This document shows, in pieces, positions 54,275 to 64,000 of a stretch of DNA of 64,000 nucleotides. The translations under genes were made by a program, and so were the position numbers. Under the pieces are notes generated by a model, which saw nothing but the letters and a program-made list of their open reading frames with translations, did not search any database and was not told the DNA's origin. Position 1 is the first letter of the stretch. Every line of letters begins with the position of its first letter. Source of the DNA: JABGPL01 sp964387885 (lineage in GTDB: Bacteria; Electryoneota; AABM5-125-24; Hatepunaeales; Hatepunaeaceae); NCBI GenBank assembly GCA_964387885.1, contig CAYLYZ010000004.1, forward strand, positions 1 through 64,000, given 5' to 3'.

Positions 54275-55747
54275 TCAACTGTTCTTTGCTTCTCGTGCCA
54301 GTCTGACTAATTCCCAGTATGGTGGATTATAGCCTCTATTCTGCTTGAACTTGTCAATGAGAAGCATCATGTTCTCCCTAATCTCTTCGTGATCCTTGCT
54401 GAATTTCTTGTTGCGGAGTGCCGTTGATGCACTCATCCCTTCAGGTACCGGACCAATTCCGCCGAAGAGATTCAGGATGAAACTGTAAGCCTTAGCTACC
54501 CTTGCTATAGGTAGTAAATAAGTGTCATATTTCAGTTTCTTACCAGCTTCAGCATCCTCTAACATAATATCAACAATCGCGTTGTCAATCCTGTCTTTTG
54601 CGAGAGTTTCAAAATCCCTCCACTCAACCACAACCCGAAGTTTCGGATCATATTCAAGGTCAGAGGGTTGTTGAGTTTTGAAGTTTCTGACTCCAAACGC
54701 AGAGAGCCAGTTCTTGATACCTCTACCTGAAATGTTTGAAACTGCGCTCCACAATTGCACACCCCACTGCCGGAATGATTGTGATACTACTTCGGAACAG
54801 AATTGCTTTGATCCGTCTTGAGTATCCATGGCAAAATCGTAAGCTATATGCTCATCAGATACTTTTTCATATATATACCCAGCCGCTTTATGCGGTATCC
54901 AGGGATCAGCTTTCATGGATGGTAAGTCAGACCGGACACGCAACAGCATAATCCGCAGCTTAGTATCATGCAGGTAGTCGTCAACAGAAGATATCTTAAC
55001 ACCCTGTTCTATAACCGACTCGATCACAGAAGCCTCTCCCGTTGTTTCACTGATATAAACCAACGCAGCATGCGAGAAGTTGCCTGGATAGTCGTTGCCA
55101 CGGGCAATCAGTGCTGAAGTCGGGGCTCCTCCACGCGATACCAGAATATCCCCGCTGTGAACCCGAACACCGTATATGCTAATGAAAGGGGTTACGGAAG
55201 GTTCATTAAAATCAACTGTAATGCGATTAACCAGTGCGGGAGGCGACTGCATAATCACCTCTTCTAAAGCCATCCGCCCACCGAAAAGTAAACGATATAC
55301 AGCATCCCGGCTCTCTTGAGAATTCATGTCCCAGTGACGTGATTGCTCTTTGACCTGAATTCTCAACATCTTGTATAATGAAAGTAAAAAGTCAAACCTG
55401 CCTGGATCAGCAGCTACCAACGATGAAAGATCAAAGAATAGGTGTTCTACGTCGGAGAAAACCTTTGAGGTTGGTGATAGGAAATCCGAAGAGAGTGAAA
55501 TCAATACCTCCTCGATCTTTTCAAATCTTGCAGAAATTTGTAGATCGAGACTGTCTTTTTCCATTGATTTTGCATAAAGGAAACGTGATTCCAGGTGCGT
55601 CCAATAGTCATCACTGTCCCAGACAAATGGATTTTTTATATCAGCATTATATTGCGGAGGGTCTGGAGCTGGAATCATGAGTAGAACATAGAGAATACAT
55701 AAAAGAGTAAAAATCCAGGAACTCCACTTCTCACTTTTTTTCTTCAA
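54275..55747 (-). CDS. YiiX-like permuted NlpC/P60 cysteine hydrolase
   Basis: 490 residues, TTG start with AAGGATG upstream. An N-terminal hydrophobic segment (about 11-24) suggests export or anchoring. Residues about 60-165 are helical. The hydrolase core starts VHSGDILVSRGG and has NFSHAALVYISE and QFCSEVVSQSF, the His and Cys of permuted NlpC/P60 (YiiX/YebB/LRAT-type) domains. Such enzymes act on peptidoglycan or lipid-linked amides. The C-terminal 100 residues are helical and of unknown role. Confidence 0.85.
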   Translation of the reverse strand: MKKKSEKWSSWIFTLLCILYVLLMIPAPDPPQYNADIKNPFVWDSDDYWTHLESRFLYAKSMEKDSLDLQISARFEKIEEVLISLSSDFLSPTSKVFSDVEHLFFDLSSLVAADPGRFDFLLSLYKMLRIQVKEQSRHWDMNSQESRDAVYRLLFGGRMALEEVIMQSPPALVNRITVDFNEPSVTPFISIYGVRVHSGDILVSRGGAPTSALIARGNDYPGNFSHAALVYISETTGEASVIESVIEQGVKISSVDDYLHDTKLRIMLLRVRSDLPSMKADPWIPHKAAGYIYEKVSDEHIAYDFAMDTQDGSKQFCSEVVSQSFRQWGVQLWSAVSNISGRGIKNWLSAFGVRNFKTQQPSDLEYDPKLRVVVEWRDFETLAKDRIDNAIVDIMLEDAEAGKKLKYDTYLLPIARVAKAYSFILNLFGGIGPVPEGMSASTALRNKKFSKDHEEIRENMMLLIDKFKQNRGYNPPYWELVRLAREAKNS

Positions 55748-56008
55748 TCGTCATCCTTATGAATCGCTTAAAATGTTGTATGCGGTAAATTCGTAATCCA
55801 ATATCTTAGAATTACCAATCCACAACCTCTCATAATAATAAAGTAATAAAGCAAGAAGAGAGTAACTTTAAAAGACTCTGAACCCGAAAAATGAGAAAAC
55901 ATCAATTCAATCTTCGAAATAGTGTTTTTTTTGATAACTGTCAGGTTTTGTTGGTTGTGGTTTATACTGTTGCTTAAAAGTAAATTCGTATTTATGAAGT
56001 AATTGTTT

Positions 56009-56114
56009 AATTTCGCGTAGGGCCAATTTATTGAGCCCTCTTATCTTAACGAACTCAAAGTGCTTGATAAACTTGTCCTCGACCCCGATCGGGTATCAGT
56101 CCCTACGCGAAATT
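56009..56114. repeat. Inverted repeat flanking about 78 bp, in the 55748-56115 gap
   Basis: AATTTCGCGTAGGG (56009-56022) and CCCTACGCGAAATT (56101-56114) are perfect complements. The enclosed sequence holds no gene and ends 2 bases before the stop codon of the phosphotransferase. The gap otherwise holds nothing recognised. Confidence 0.75.
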
Positions 56115-56115
56115 A

Positions 56116-57126
56116 CTAAGCCGATCTGCCCATGGGATGTTCCTGAAAATCATGTCGGTAGATTTCCATTTTATTTTCCAACTTCTTTCTCAATCCCCTC
56201 GCCCATTCTGGTTCATTTTCAAGCGGTTCTTCTGCAATTGACCGGATTAATTTGGATAATGTAATAATGTTGTGAAACCTCAAGAACAGCGGTAATCTTT
56301 CAATTGCCTGATCGCTGATTTTCTTTTTTGATTTGTAACCATTCAGGAAAGCTCTGAGATTTGGATTATTCAGATCAATATTAGCTGACGAATCATCAAA
56401 GAGATCACGAATAGCGAAAGCAATATCCGCTTCATACCAGAAAAACGAGCAGTCATCAAAATCAATAATTCCGGGAGTATTATCTTGCCAGCGAATGTTG
56501 TCCAGTTCAAAATCGAAATGTATCAGCCCAAATTCCTCCGGATTGGTTGGTAGTGTTCCAAGACTGTCCTCGATGAATTTCAAATCTTCGAGTGCATTTT
56601 GATCAGTTTTTGGGGACAGGTATTCACGACAGAGTTCGATATGATCCTGCCAATTCGGTCTGCGCATGGGTTTAAACAAACCGGATGCTGCATGTGTTTC
56701 GCCAAGGGCTTTTCCCCAAAGCTCAAATCCTTTCGTGTCAATTTCTTCGACTTCCCAATGCCTGCCCGGAGCAGCTTCAAAGAGAACACTGTGGAATATA
56801 CCCATATCTGTAAATGTTGTTTCGGTGTAGTTGCCAGCTAGCGAACTAATTGGTTTTACTACATTAATCCCCTGTCTATCAAGATGCAGGATAAACTCAA
56901 GCTCAGATTCGTATGTCTTGACAGAGCGTTCAGATTCGTGATTAGTTCTCAAGAAGTAAATACTATCCGGTGTTTTTACGAGGAAAATGAAATTTGCACT
57001 TGCTCGGAAGGATTGGATTATTACATCTTTTTTAAACCACTCCATACCAATTTTATTGGAAATCGGGCTTAGATTGTTAGCGTCAACCGTTTCAAAAAAG
57101 CGGATCATCAAGTTGAGGTTCATCAT
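56116..57126 (-). CDS. APH/HomoSer-kinase-like phosphotransferase
   Basis: The 336-residue protein has the aminoglycoside-phosphotransferase/choline-kinase fold. The catalytic loop is LIHFDFELDNIRW (Asp and Asn of the HxDxxxxN motif) and the metal-binding loop is GIIDFDDCSF. The ATP-binding N-lobe is visible in VIIQSFRASANFIFLVKT. AGGAAG precedes the ATG. The small-molecule substrate (amine alcohol, sugar or antibiotic) cannot be inferred. Confidence 0.82.
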   Translation of the reverse strand: MMNLNLMIRFFETVDANNLSPISNKIGMEWFKKDVIIQSFRASANFIFLVKTPDSIYFLRTNHESERSVKTYESELEFILHLDRQGINVVKPISSLAGNYTETTFTDMGIFHSVLFEAAPGRHWEVEEIDTKGFELWGKALGETHAASGLFKPMRRPNWQDHIELCREYLSPKTDQNALEDLKFIEDSLGTLPTNPEEFGLIHFDFELDNIRWQDNTPGIIDFDDCSFFWYEADIAFAIRDLFDDSSANIDLNNPNLRAFLNGYKSKKKISDQAIERLPLFLRFHNIITLSKLIRSIAEEPLENEPEWARGLRKKLENKMEIYRHDFQEHPMGRSA

Positions 57127-57328
57127 CGTAAATTCTTCCTGTTAACGTCAGATAAATTTTACTCGTTTTTCCCGGAAGCTGATAATCCTGCTTTCAACTA
57201 AGTACCGGACGGACTCTTGAATGGGAAAGATACTTTTTACCAACACATCTATTGTCTCAATAACTCAAAGTACACTTTGAATGTTTACAAGGTAATCCCG
57301 ACAGACCTGAAATCCTACACTCCCATAA

Positions 57329-59587
57329 TTACCGCATTAAAACGATCTTCTGCATTTCCAACTTTTCCCCAGCTTCCATGTGTACAACATACACTCCTGT
57401 CGGAAAGTCACCTGCGTTCCATACAAAGGTTTGATTTCCCGCTGTGACACACCTATCCACCAACCTCGCAATTTCTCTCCCATTAATATCAAATACTGTT
57501 AGCATGACACGGCTGGCTTTCGGCAAATAGATCGACAACATTACCGACGAATTAAACGGATTGGGAGATGCCGGATATAAAACCGGCGAAACCGGCAAAT
57601 CCGCTAAATCCGTTAAATCCGTTGTGAATGTCCTTTCGAGAACATTGACAGTCCAGCGGATTGTGTCAGATTCCATGCCTTCATTCACGTATGCAGTGAT
57701 TTCAAATTCATCAATTTCTGGAAAGGAGATTTCAATTAGGGATGTGTCACTTTCCAGAGCTTCATTATTTAGGAACCATGAGAAATCAAGCGAATCGGAT
57801 TCTTCATTAAATGGAAAAACTTCAAACACCATGGTTGTGTCTTCTGGTGCAGAAATATCAAACTCATGAGGCCACCACCACCATACTATTGATCTAACAT
57901 TTATATCCCACTCTAAAGTTCTATTCACATTATCATGCATTACCCAGGCGCGGATAATGTGATCACCGGTTAACTCGAACTCATACCTGGCGGAATCTTC
58001 CCCTTCAAACTCAAAATTGCCGCCTCGCCCGAAGTGTTCCCAGCTATATGTAAAATCCAACTCATTAATAGATCGTACGTGATGCGAGAAATCAATAAAA
58101 GTACCTCGTCTGATTGTAATTAATGTACTATCTGGAAGAAAGCCATCAATGTACCATTCTAAAACGCTGACATGCCAGGTGATAGCAGATGTGAACTCAC
58201 CGTCCGATACCTGACACTGCACTTCAAAATCTCCCAATTCATCGAAGATAACAGTGATGGTTGTATCTTCGGATAGACTATCTTCACCCATAATCCAAAG
58301 ATAACTCAGCTCATCGTCCTGCTGATCGAAAGCACGAACGAGGAATTCAACAGTGTCTCCTTCCAGTACCTCGAGCAGTGTGTCTTCCGGTTCCCAGTGC
58401 AGAAATATTGGATTTAAAATTTCAGGCTCAAGTTTCATCACAAGCCCGTTCTCGTTTTCATCATCATGCTGGGCACAGCCTGCAGCTATGAGAGAACCAT
58501 CATTTGCGATTGTAACCTCGTGAAAATTGCTGTTTATCCGACCAAGTGATTCAATTTCTTCCATATCATAGATTGAGTGCCATCTTTCCACACCTGCTGA
58601 GTTCAGTCTAATAGCGTAAGGATAACACGTTGAGCCCCAGGCTCCGGCACTAAGTCGCCCAACAATCGTAAAACCATTTTCTTCCATCTGGACTATCCCC
58701 GGACATGATTCACGAAATTCACCCCGGGCAATTGGTGGGAATCTGTGCCATTCCATTTCTCCGTCATCACCAACTTTCATTAACAATATGTGCGGACCCC
58801 GCCTGTCGTCGCTAAATAAATATCCAGACATGGCAAAACCTCCGTTGCGTGATGAAGTCATATCAATTATCCAATCCGAATTTTCTATTTGATGCTCTCG
58901 AGACCATATCAATTCACCTCCAAAGTCGACTTTTGCGACCCAGGCTCCTCTTCCTGCTCTACCGGCAGCAACAATTCCTCCCTGTGTTTCCCGCATAGTG
59001 AAAAAGTAATTGTATTCTTGATCTCCATAGCGATTTTCCCAGAGAACATTTCCCTCAAGGTCGAAGCAAATCAAATATCCCATTCTATTTGACCATCCTG
59101 CGCCAATATATTCACCACTCTTCAATTCAATTATTGCATGTAATTCACCCTGTCCGTAACGATTCAGCCAGATCTGGTTGCCTTCCGCATCTAAGTGAAC
59201 CACTACTGTTTCAGGTACATTATCCCGATCGGGGAATGGTTCGGCATAACCCCCACACATAAATGTGCCGAAATCGGTTTCGATCACGCTAAAGAGGATA
59301 TCGATTGAATTTTCAAATCCGATTACCGTTTGCCATTGTTCATTCCCATCGTTATCGATTCTAACCGCGAGCATATCAGCAGTGCTGTCCCATGGCTCTT
59401 CAGTGAACGCGCTCCCGCACATTACATAACCATTATCGGGAACGGTATAAATATCACAGAACCTCTCGGCGCGTCCGGTGTCATACGTTTGAACCCAATC
59501 TAAACCAGGTTGCGCCTGAACCTCAACCAACAAAGGAAAAACAATTATCCACAAGAACACAGTTAGAAAATATGTACTAAATTTCAT
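57329..59587 (-). CDS. Propeller/Ig surface protein with sorting domain (paralogue B)
   Basis: From the ATG at 59587 (GGTGG 6 bases upstream; the frame's GTG at 59596 is less likely) the protein has 752 residues, with a signal peptide ending at about VQA. It contains six or seven propeller blades, three Ig-like domains and a sorting domain (ASPNPFNSSV). The third Ig-like domain opens with SIVWWWWP, as in the neighbours. It is one of three tandem paralogues; the gene before it on the strand ends 37 bases upstream. A linker before the sorting domain carries the 9-base tandem repeat AAATCCGCT/AAATCCGTT. Confidence 0.85.
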   Translation of the reverse strand: MKFSTYFLTVFLWIIVFPLLVEVQAQPGLDWVQTYDTGRAERFCDIYTVPDNGYVMCGSAFTEEPWDSTADMLAVRIDNDGNEQWQTVIGFENSIDILFSVIETDFGTFMCGGYAEPFPDRDNVPETVVVHLDAEGNQIWLNRYGQGELHAIIELKSGEYIGAGWSNRMGYLICFDLEGNVLWENRYGDQEYNYFFTMRETQGGIVAAGRAGRGAWVAKVDFGGELIWSREHQIENSDWIIDMTSSRNGGFAMSGYLFSDDRRGPHILLMKVGDDGEMEWHRFPPIARGEFRESCPGIVQMEENGFTIVGRLSAGAWGSTCYPYAIRLNSAGVERWHSIYDMEEIESLGRINSNFHEVTIANDGSLIAAGCAQHDDENENGLVMKLEPEILNPIFLHWEPEDTLLEVLEGDTVEFLVRAFDQQDDELSYLWIMGEDSLSEDTTITVIFDELGDFEVQCQVSDGEFTSAITWHVSVLEWYIDGFLPDSTLITIRRGTFIDFSHHVRSINELDFTYSWEHFGRGGNFEFEGEDSARYEFELTGDHIIRAWVMHDNVNRTLEWDINVRSIVWWWWPHEFDISAPEDTTMVFEVFPFNEESDSLDFSWFLNNEALESDTSLIEISFPEIDEFEITAYVNEGMESDTIRWTVNVLERTFTTDLTDLADLPVSPVLYPASPNPFNSSVMLSIYLPKASRVMLTVFDINGREIARLVDRCVTAGNQTFVWNAGDFPTGVYVVHMEAGEKLEMQKIVLMR

Positions 59588-59624
59588 TGGTACCACCCAA
59601 GGATTATTTCAATTATTTTCTACA

Positions 59625-61889
59625 CTACCGAACCAAAACCACCTTCCGCATTTTCGACACATCTCCAGCTACCATCCTCACAACATAAACTCCTGCTGGA
59701 TAGTTACTTGCATTCCATACAAACGTTTGATTCCCTACCCCAACACCCCCATCAACCAACCGTGACACTTCCCGCCCATTAACATCAAATACAGAAACTG
59801 AAACATGGTCAGTTTTCGGCAGATACATCGACAACTTAACCGCAGAATTAAACGGATTAGGACATGCCGGGTAGAGTATCGGCGAAGCCGGCAAATCCGC
59901 TAAATCAGTTAAATCCGTTGTGAATAACCTTTCGCGAACGTCAACCGACCACCTGATCGTGTCCGCTTCAACACCTTCCTGCGTAAAAGCTGTGATCTCG
60001 TACTCACCAACTTCGGGGAAGGATATCTCAACTATTAAATTGTCACATTGTAAAGCTTCACCATTTAGGAACCATGAGAAATCAAGTGAATCAGATTCTT
60101 CGTCGAAGGGAAAAACTTCGAAGACAATAGTTGTATCTTGTCGAGCCGACAGCTCAAACTCATGAGGCCACCACCACCAGATTATTGAATGTGCTTCTAT
60201 CGACCAGACCACGGATTTGGCATCGTCCTCATGCAAAGCCCAACCTTCAAGCCTGTGAACACCGGTCAGGTCGAATTGTGCGGTTACCGTTTGATCGTTT
60301 CCAAGTTCATTACGTTGGTTGTTCCTATCAAACAGCAGCCATTCGTAGGATATGTCCGGTTCGGCAAGCGCTTCGGCAAAGAGACTGAATTCAATCTCGG
60401 AACCTCTTCTGGCGGTGAGTTCGGTTTCCTCCGGGAAGTAATTACGAATAGCAAAGTCGGACACATTGATATGCCATGTTATAGCCGGGGTGAATTCTCC
60501 ATCTGAGACCTGACATTGCACTTCAAATTCGCCCATCTCGTCGAAGATAACTGTGGTGGTTGAGTCTGAAGAAAGTGTATCTTCTTCCATAATCCAGAGA
60601 TAACTCATTTCATCTCCCTGCTGGTCAAAGGCACGGACGAGAAAATCAATTGTATCCCCAAGTAAAACATCAAGCAAGGTATCTTCCGGTTCATAATGCA
60701 GGAAAACAGGCTCTAAAACATCAGGTTCAACTTTGAGTACGATGCCGTTTTGGTTATAATTCCCTTCCTCTTTTTGCTGGTTCACAGTTCCGGCAACAAT
60801 AATGGAATTGTCATTTCCTCGGGTAACTCCACCAAAGGAGTTATAATATGATGCAAACTCCTCTTCATCTCTGAAATTATATGATCGCCGCCACCTCTCC
60901 TGACCGCTTGGTGCCACTCGGATGACAAGCGGATCTTGCGGTGCGGGTCCACCATCATCAGCAACTCTATAACCCGCCAGGACAAGTTCACCTCGATCAA
61001 GTCGAGCAATGTTGCCTAAATGCGCGCCAAATTCATTCTCCACATTATATTCATGAACATCCTGCAAATCTCCATTTTCGTTTATAAAGATTATTGCAGG
61101 ATCACCTGGATATCTTTCATTTCCCCAAAGGTAACATCCAAGGGCGAATCCACCTTCAGGCTTAGAGACCATTGATTGACATTGTTGATTTTCATAAGGA
61201 GCAAAATACCTCGACCAGATCAATTCACCTTCGAAGTTTATTTTTATCGCCCATACCTGATTAATAGGAAATCGATTATTAAAATTTGCCCAACCTGCTG
61301 CAATAATGCCTCCCTGAGTTTCTCTCATTGCCATGAAGTAATTAAGCCTTCCCTCCCCATAACTCTCCTCCCAGATCGAATTACCTTCATAATCTGTACA
61401 TATTATATATCCTTGACGTCCTTCATCTTCCCTTCCTGCCATAACGAATTCACCACTCTTCAATTCAATGACCGCATGAAACCAACCTTCAGCATATGTA
61501 TTTGACCAAATCTGGTTTCCATCTCTGTTGACCAAGGTGGCTGCTGCTTGCCCATCACTTTCCCCTACGAAGATGAAATCGGTCGAATCCGTCTCGATTA
61601 TACTCCAAGCTCGATCTTCGGCATCTTCGACTCCAAAGGTCTCCGACCATATTTGATTTCCATTTTCTTCAATTCTGACCACCCATGATTCGTAAGATGC
61701 ATAGTTTCTAACCTCACCCTCGTAAGAATATCCACACATAATGTAGCCATCATCAGGTATCGCGTAGATGTCGGTGAATCGTTCGTGTATACCGGTATTA
61801 AACGTGTGCATCCAGGCAATCGGAGGTTGAGCGTAGGATAAAACTGATAAAAGAGGAACTGATAGAATTACCAAGAACAATCGAAACAT
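59625..61889 (-). CDS. Propeller/Ig surface protein with sorting domain (paralogue C)
   Basis: 754 residues; AGGAG lies 6 bases before the ATG. The domain order is as in paralogue B: signal peptide (1-20), propeller blades, three Ig-like domains (the third opening SIIWWWWP) and a sorting domain beginning with ACPNPFNSAV, where a Cys replaces the usual Ser or Tyr before PNPFN. The DNA of the 3' part closely matches paralogue D. It is the middle gene of the tandem array and probably co-transcribed with its neighbours (gaps of 37 and 45 bases). Confidence 0.87.
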   Translation of the reverse strand: MFRLFLVILSVPLLSVLSYAQPPIAWMHTFNTGIHERFTDIYAIPDDGYIMCGYSYEGEVRNYASYESWVVRIEENGNQIWSETFGVEDAEDRAWSIIETDSTDFIFVGESDGQAAATLVNRDGNQIWSNTYAEGWFHAVIELKSGEFVMAGREDEGRQGYIICTDYEGNSIWEESYGEGRLNYFMAMRETQGGIIAAGWANFNNRFPINQVWAIKINFEGELIWSRYFAPYENQQCQSMVSKPEGGFALGCYLWGNERYPGDPAIIFINENGDLQDVHEYNVENEFGAHLGNIARLDRGELVLAGYRVADDGGPAPQDPLVIRVAPSGQERWRRSYNFRDEEEFASYYNSFGGVTRGNDNSIIVAGTVNQQKEEGNYNQNGIVLKVEPDVLEPVFLHYEPEDTLLDVLLGDTIDFLVRAFDQQGDEMSYLWIMEEDTLSSDSTTTVIFDEMGEFEVQCQVSDGEFTPAITWHINVSDFAIRNYFPEETELTARRGSEIEFSLFAEALAEPDISYEWLLFDRNNQRNELGNDQTVTAQFDLTGVHRLEGWALHEDDAKSVVWSIEAHSIIWWWWPHEFELSARQDTTIVFEVFPFDEESDSLDFSWFLNGEALQCDNLIVEISFPEVGEYEITAFTQEGVEADTIRWSVDVRERLFTTDLTDLADLPASPILYPACPNPFNSAVKLSMYLPKTDHVSVSVFDVNGREVSRLVDGGVGVGNQTFVWNASNYPAGVYVVRMVAGDVSKMRKVVLVR

Positions 61890-61934
61890 TTGAAACTCCT
61901 TTGTGCCTTCAAGTAAAACAACATGGGAATTATC

Positions 61935-64000
61935 CTATCGAGCTAAAACAATCTTCCGCAGTTTCGATACATCACCATTTTCCATCCTCACAACGTAAAC
62001 TCCAGCCGGAAAGCAACTCGCATCCCACACAAGCGACTGACTTCCTGCCCCGACATCTCCATCAACCAACCTCGAAATTTCCCGACCACTAATTTCAAAT
62101 ATAGAGAGCGAAACGTAATTCGATTTGGGCAAATACATCGACAACTTAACCACAGAATTAAACGGATTAGGACATGCCGGGTAAAGCACCGGCGAAGCCG
62201 GCAAATCCGATAAATCCGTTAAATCCGTTGTGAATAACCACTCCTCAACATCAACAATCCAGCGGATTGTATCTGCTTCTATACCGTCGTGAACTATTGA
62301 GGTTACATCATACCAACCAACTTCAGGGAATGCTAAATCAATGTTGGATGTATCATTGTTAAGTCGCACATTATCCAACAACCAGATATATTCGAGCGAG
62401 TCCGAATTCTCATTAAGAGGAGTGATGACAAACTCAAGTGTTGAGTCAACGTAGGCAGATATCTCAAGCTCAGCTGGCCACCACGACCATATTGCGGAAC
62501 GGACGTTTATAATCCACGTAACCTCATCGCTTTCATCTTCAAATGTAACAAGAGCCTGTAATTGATGGCGTCCCGACTGATCGAACAACACAGAAACGGC
62601 ATCAGCACCAGCGATCTCCTCCTGCCGTTGGTCGCGATTTGTCAGGTTCCAGGTATTTTCAACTTCGATCTCCTCGATTGCCGCAATATCAATCTCGAAA
62701 TTTATCTCCGTTCCCCGTCTTATTACTAAGTCGAGGTTGTCCGGTTCGAAACTGCGAATAAAAAATTCTTCAACACGAACCATCCATAACAACGAGTCCG
62801 CGTGGACAGCATCTGAGACATAACAAGCAACAAGATGATCGTCGAGTTCATCGAAAGTGATTATGTTTGAAGTATCCGTTGCGACTGTATCCTGATCAAA
62901 TGTCCAGATATATGACAAAGAGTCACCCTGCATGTCTTCAGCTCGCACGGTAAATTCAATTGAATCTCCCTGCAGAACTGTCAGTTCAAGGTTTTCGGGT
63001 CTGAAAAAGATTATCTCAGGAGGTGAAATCATTTGCTGTAATTTTATTAGAATCCCATCCGGACCGCGTTGTTCTCCTCGAGCAATATATCCAGTTCCCG
63101 CTATCAAAGCCATACCATCGTGTCCTACTACAGTTGATCTATATCCAAATATAACTCTATCTTCCCCTCGACCATCGGTTCTTCGCATGACTTCATTGCC
63201 GGCAACATCAGTACGAAGTATGAGAGCATCATTTGTCCCACTTGCTTCTCCAACCAGGATAAAGCCACCATCCTCCATTTGAGCTAAACAATTACTCCAA
63301 TCATTTCGATCGAAATTAAAAGTGCTGCTCCACAATTCGTTACCCTCATCATCAATTCTGAGCAGGAGAATATCACCACCGCCCTGGTCTAAGACTCTAT
63401 GCCCACTCGCGGCAAATCCCCCATCCCGACATGAGATAATCGACATTAATTGGCTTCTCCCATAGGTGCGCTCCCATAAGACCTCACCCTCGAAATCAGT
63501 TCTGACGATCCAGGCTTGTCGACCGTTATTCTGACCCGAAATGAGGAGGCCACCATCGACTTCGCGCAGTGCACGAAACCACCTACCGGGATAGATTCGC
63601 TCCCATAATACATTTCCATCACCATCAAGCATAACTGCCATCGAATTGTATTCTCCATCTCGACCAACTGCTGCAAACGTACCATTTTTGAGTTCAATGA
63701 CTGCATAGCATTCACCGATTCCGGGTGCACCATAGATTCGCCACCAGAGCACATCACCCTCCGGATCGGTTCTAAGTACTGAGAAATTACCAACAAACTC
63801 TCTCTCGCGAGCTCTACCACCGAGCAGAAAACCTCCGGCATCGTCCTGAATCAGTGTATAACACATATTGTTAAGGTGGGGGAATCGGTCGTCCGTATAA
63901 ATTCTCTGCCTGAGTACTCCACCATTTTGATCCAGGACGATTAGCCAATACCCGGAAACACCACCCCCGGTCAGAGATTGCCCAGCCATAGCATAACCTC
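61935..64000 (-). CDS. Propeller/Ig surface protein with sorting domain (paralogue D), 5' end beyond the window
   Basis: The frame is open to the window edge; the ATG at 63989 lies inside a propeller blade (GYAMAGQ) and is not the true start. What is seen has the same propeller, three Ig-like domains (SIWSWWP-like opening) and an ACPNPFNSVV sorting domain. It is the first of the three tandem paralogues in the direction of transcription. Confidence 0.85.
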   Translation of the reverse strand, partial: GYAMAGQSLTGGGVSGYWLIVLDQNGGVLRQRIYTDDRFPHLNNMCYTLIQDDAGGFLLGGRAREREFVGNFSVLRTDPEGDVLWWRIYGAPGIGECYAVIELKNGTFAAVGRDGEYNSMAVMLDGDGNVLWERIYPGRWFRALREVDGGLLISGQNNGRQAWIVRTDFEGEVLWERTYGRSQLMSIISCRDGGFAASGHRVLDQGGGDILLLRIDDEGNELWSSTFNFDRNDWSNCLAQMEDGGFILVGEASGTNDALILRTDVAGNEVMRRTDGRGEDRVIFGYRSTVVGHDGMALIAGTGYIARGEQRGPDGILIKLQQMISPPEIIFFRPENLELTVLQGDSIEFTVRAEDMQGDSLSYIWTFDQDTVATDTSNIITFDELDDHLVACYVSDAVHADSLLWMVRVEEFFIRSFEPDNLDLVIRRGTEINFEIDIAAIEEIEVENTWNLTNRDQRQEEIAGADAVSVLFDQSGRHQLQALVTFEDESDEVTWIINVRSAIWSWWPAELEISAYVDSTLEFVITPLNENSDSLEYIWLLDNVRLNNDTSNIDLAFPEVGWYDVTSIVHDGIEADTIRWIVDVEEWLFTTDLTDLSDLPASPVLYPACPNPFNSVVKLSMYLPKSNYVSLSIFEISGREISRLVDGDVGAGSQSLVWDASCFPAGVYVVRMENGDVSKLRKIVLAR

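Overview
The window reads as a chromosomal segment of a diderm bacterium of the FCB superphylum type (Zixibacteria, KSB1, Electryoneota and relatives). The reasons are an AT-leaning genome, nine proteins ending in a type 9 secretion-style sorting domain with the PNPFN motif, lipid A synthesis (lpxB), many lipoproteins and large multihaem cytochromes. The phylum cannot be fixed from this sequence. A selenocysteine tRNA shows that the organism probably recodes UGA. No phage, insertion sequence with a transposase, CRISPR array or rRNA was seen.

Layout. 0-0.7 kb: a DUF559 endonuclease-like gene embedded in C/G-tract repeats. 0.7-2.9 kb: a groEL-groES operon in reversed order behind a textbook promoter and CIRCE operator. 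3.3-5.3 kb: a TlpA-like thioredoxin coupled to an outer-membrane barrel protein. 5.9-24.7 kb: a block of very large exported proteins (M36-like metallopeptidase, SBBP-repeat propeller, propeller/Ig protein, C25-like protein that seems to lack its catalytic dyad, S8 subtilase with duplicated domains). 25.2-27.7 kb: a 17-haem cytochrome c fused to a cytochrome b. 28-32.5 kb: a zinc phospholipase C/P1 nuclease-fold protein, Gfo/Idh/MocA oxidoreductase plus lpxB, and a lipoprotein. 32.8-41.9 kb: uvrA, a small lipoprotein, then a DUF255 protein coupled to a second M36-like peptidase. 41.9-42.1 kb: tRNA-Sec abutted by a perfect 26-bp inverted repeat. 42.2-44.3 kb: an acetyltransferase and a tandem ribbon-helix-helix-like regulator. 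44.4-48.4 kb: an octahaem cytochrome, cytochrome b, split YeeE/YedE and rhodanese cluster. 48.5-50.8 kb: AAA ATPase, DUF4276 and AbrB. 51-57.1 kb: housekeeping and metabolic genes (DUF805, xylose isomerase, NUDIX, VOC, NlpC/P60-like, phosphotransferase). 57.3-64 kb: three tandem paralogous propeller/Ig surface proteins, the last running off the window.

How the parts work together. The cytochrome genes point to anaerobic respiration: the 17-haem/cytochrome b fusion looks like a quinol-to-periplasm (possibly extracellular) electron conduit, and the octahaem cluster looks like a sulfur-oxyanion reductase with its own quinol dehydrogenase and sulfur-compound transporter. The secreted proteases and propellers suggest growth on proteins or surfaces, with proteins exported through a type 9-like system encoded elsewhere. 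The AAA/DUF4276 pair resembles ATPase-Toprim defence modules.

The intergenic DNA is rich in hairpins and dispersed inverted repeats of several families; these are listed separately. The most interesting points are the octahaem/split-YeeE/cysteine-less rhodanese cluster with its C-terminal GGC tail, the AAA-DUF4276-AbrB module, the 17-haem fusion, the inverted repeat abutting selC, the degenerate C25 protein, and the exchange of sorting-domain DNA between unrelated surface genes.
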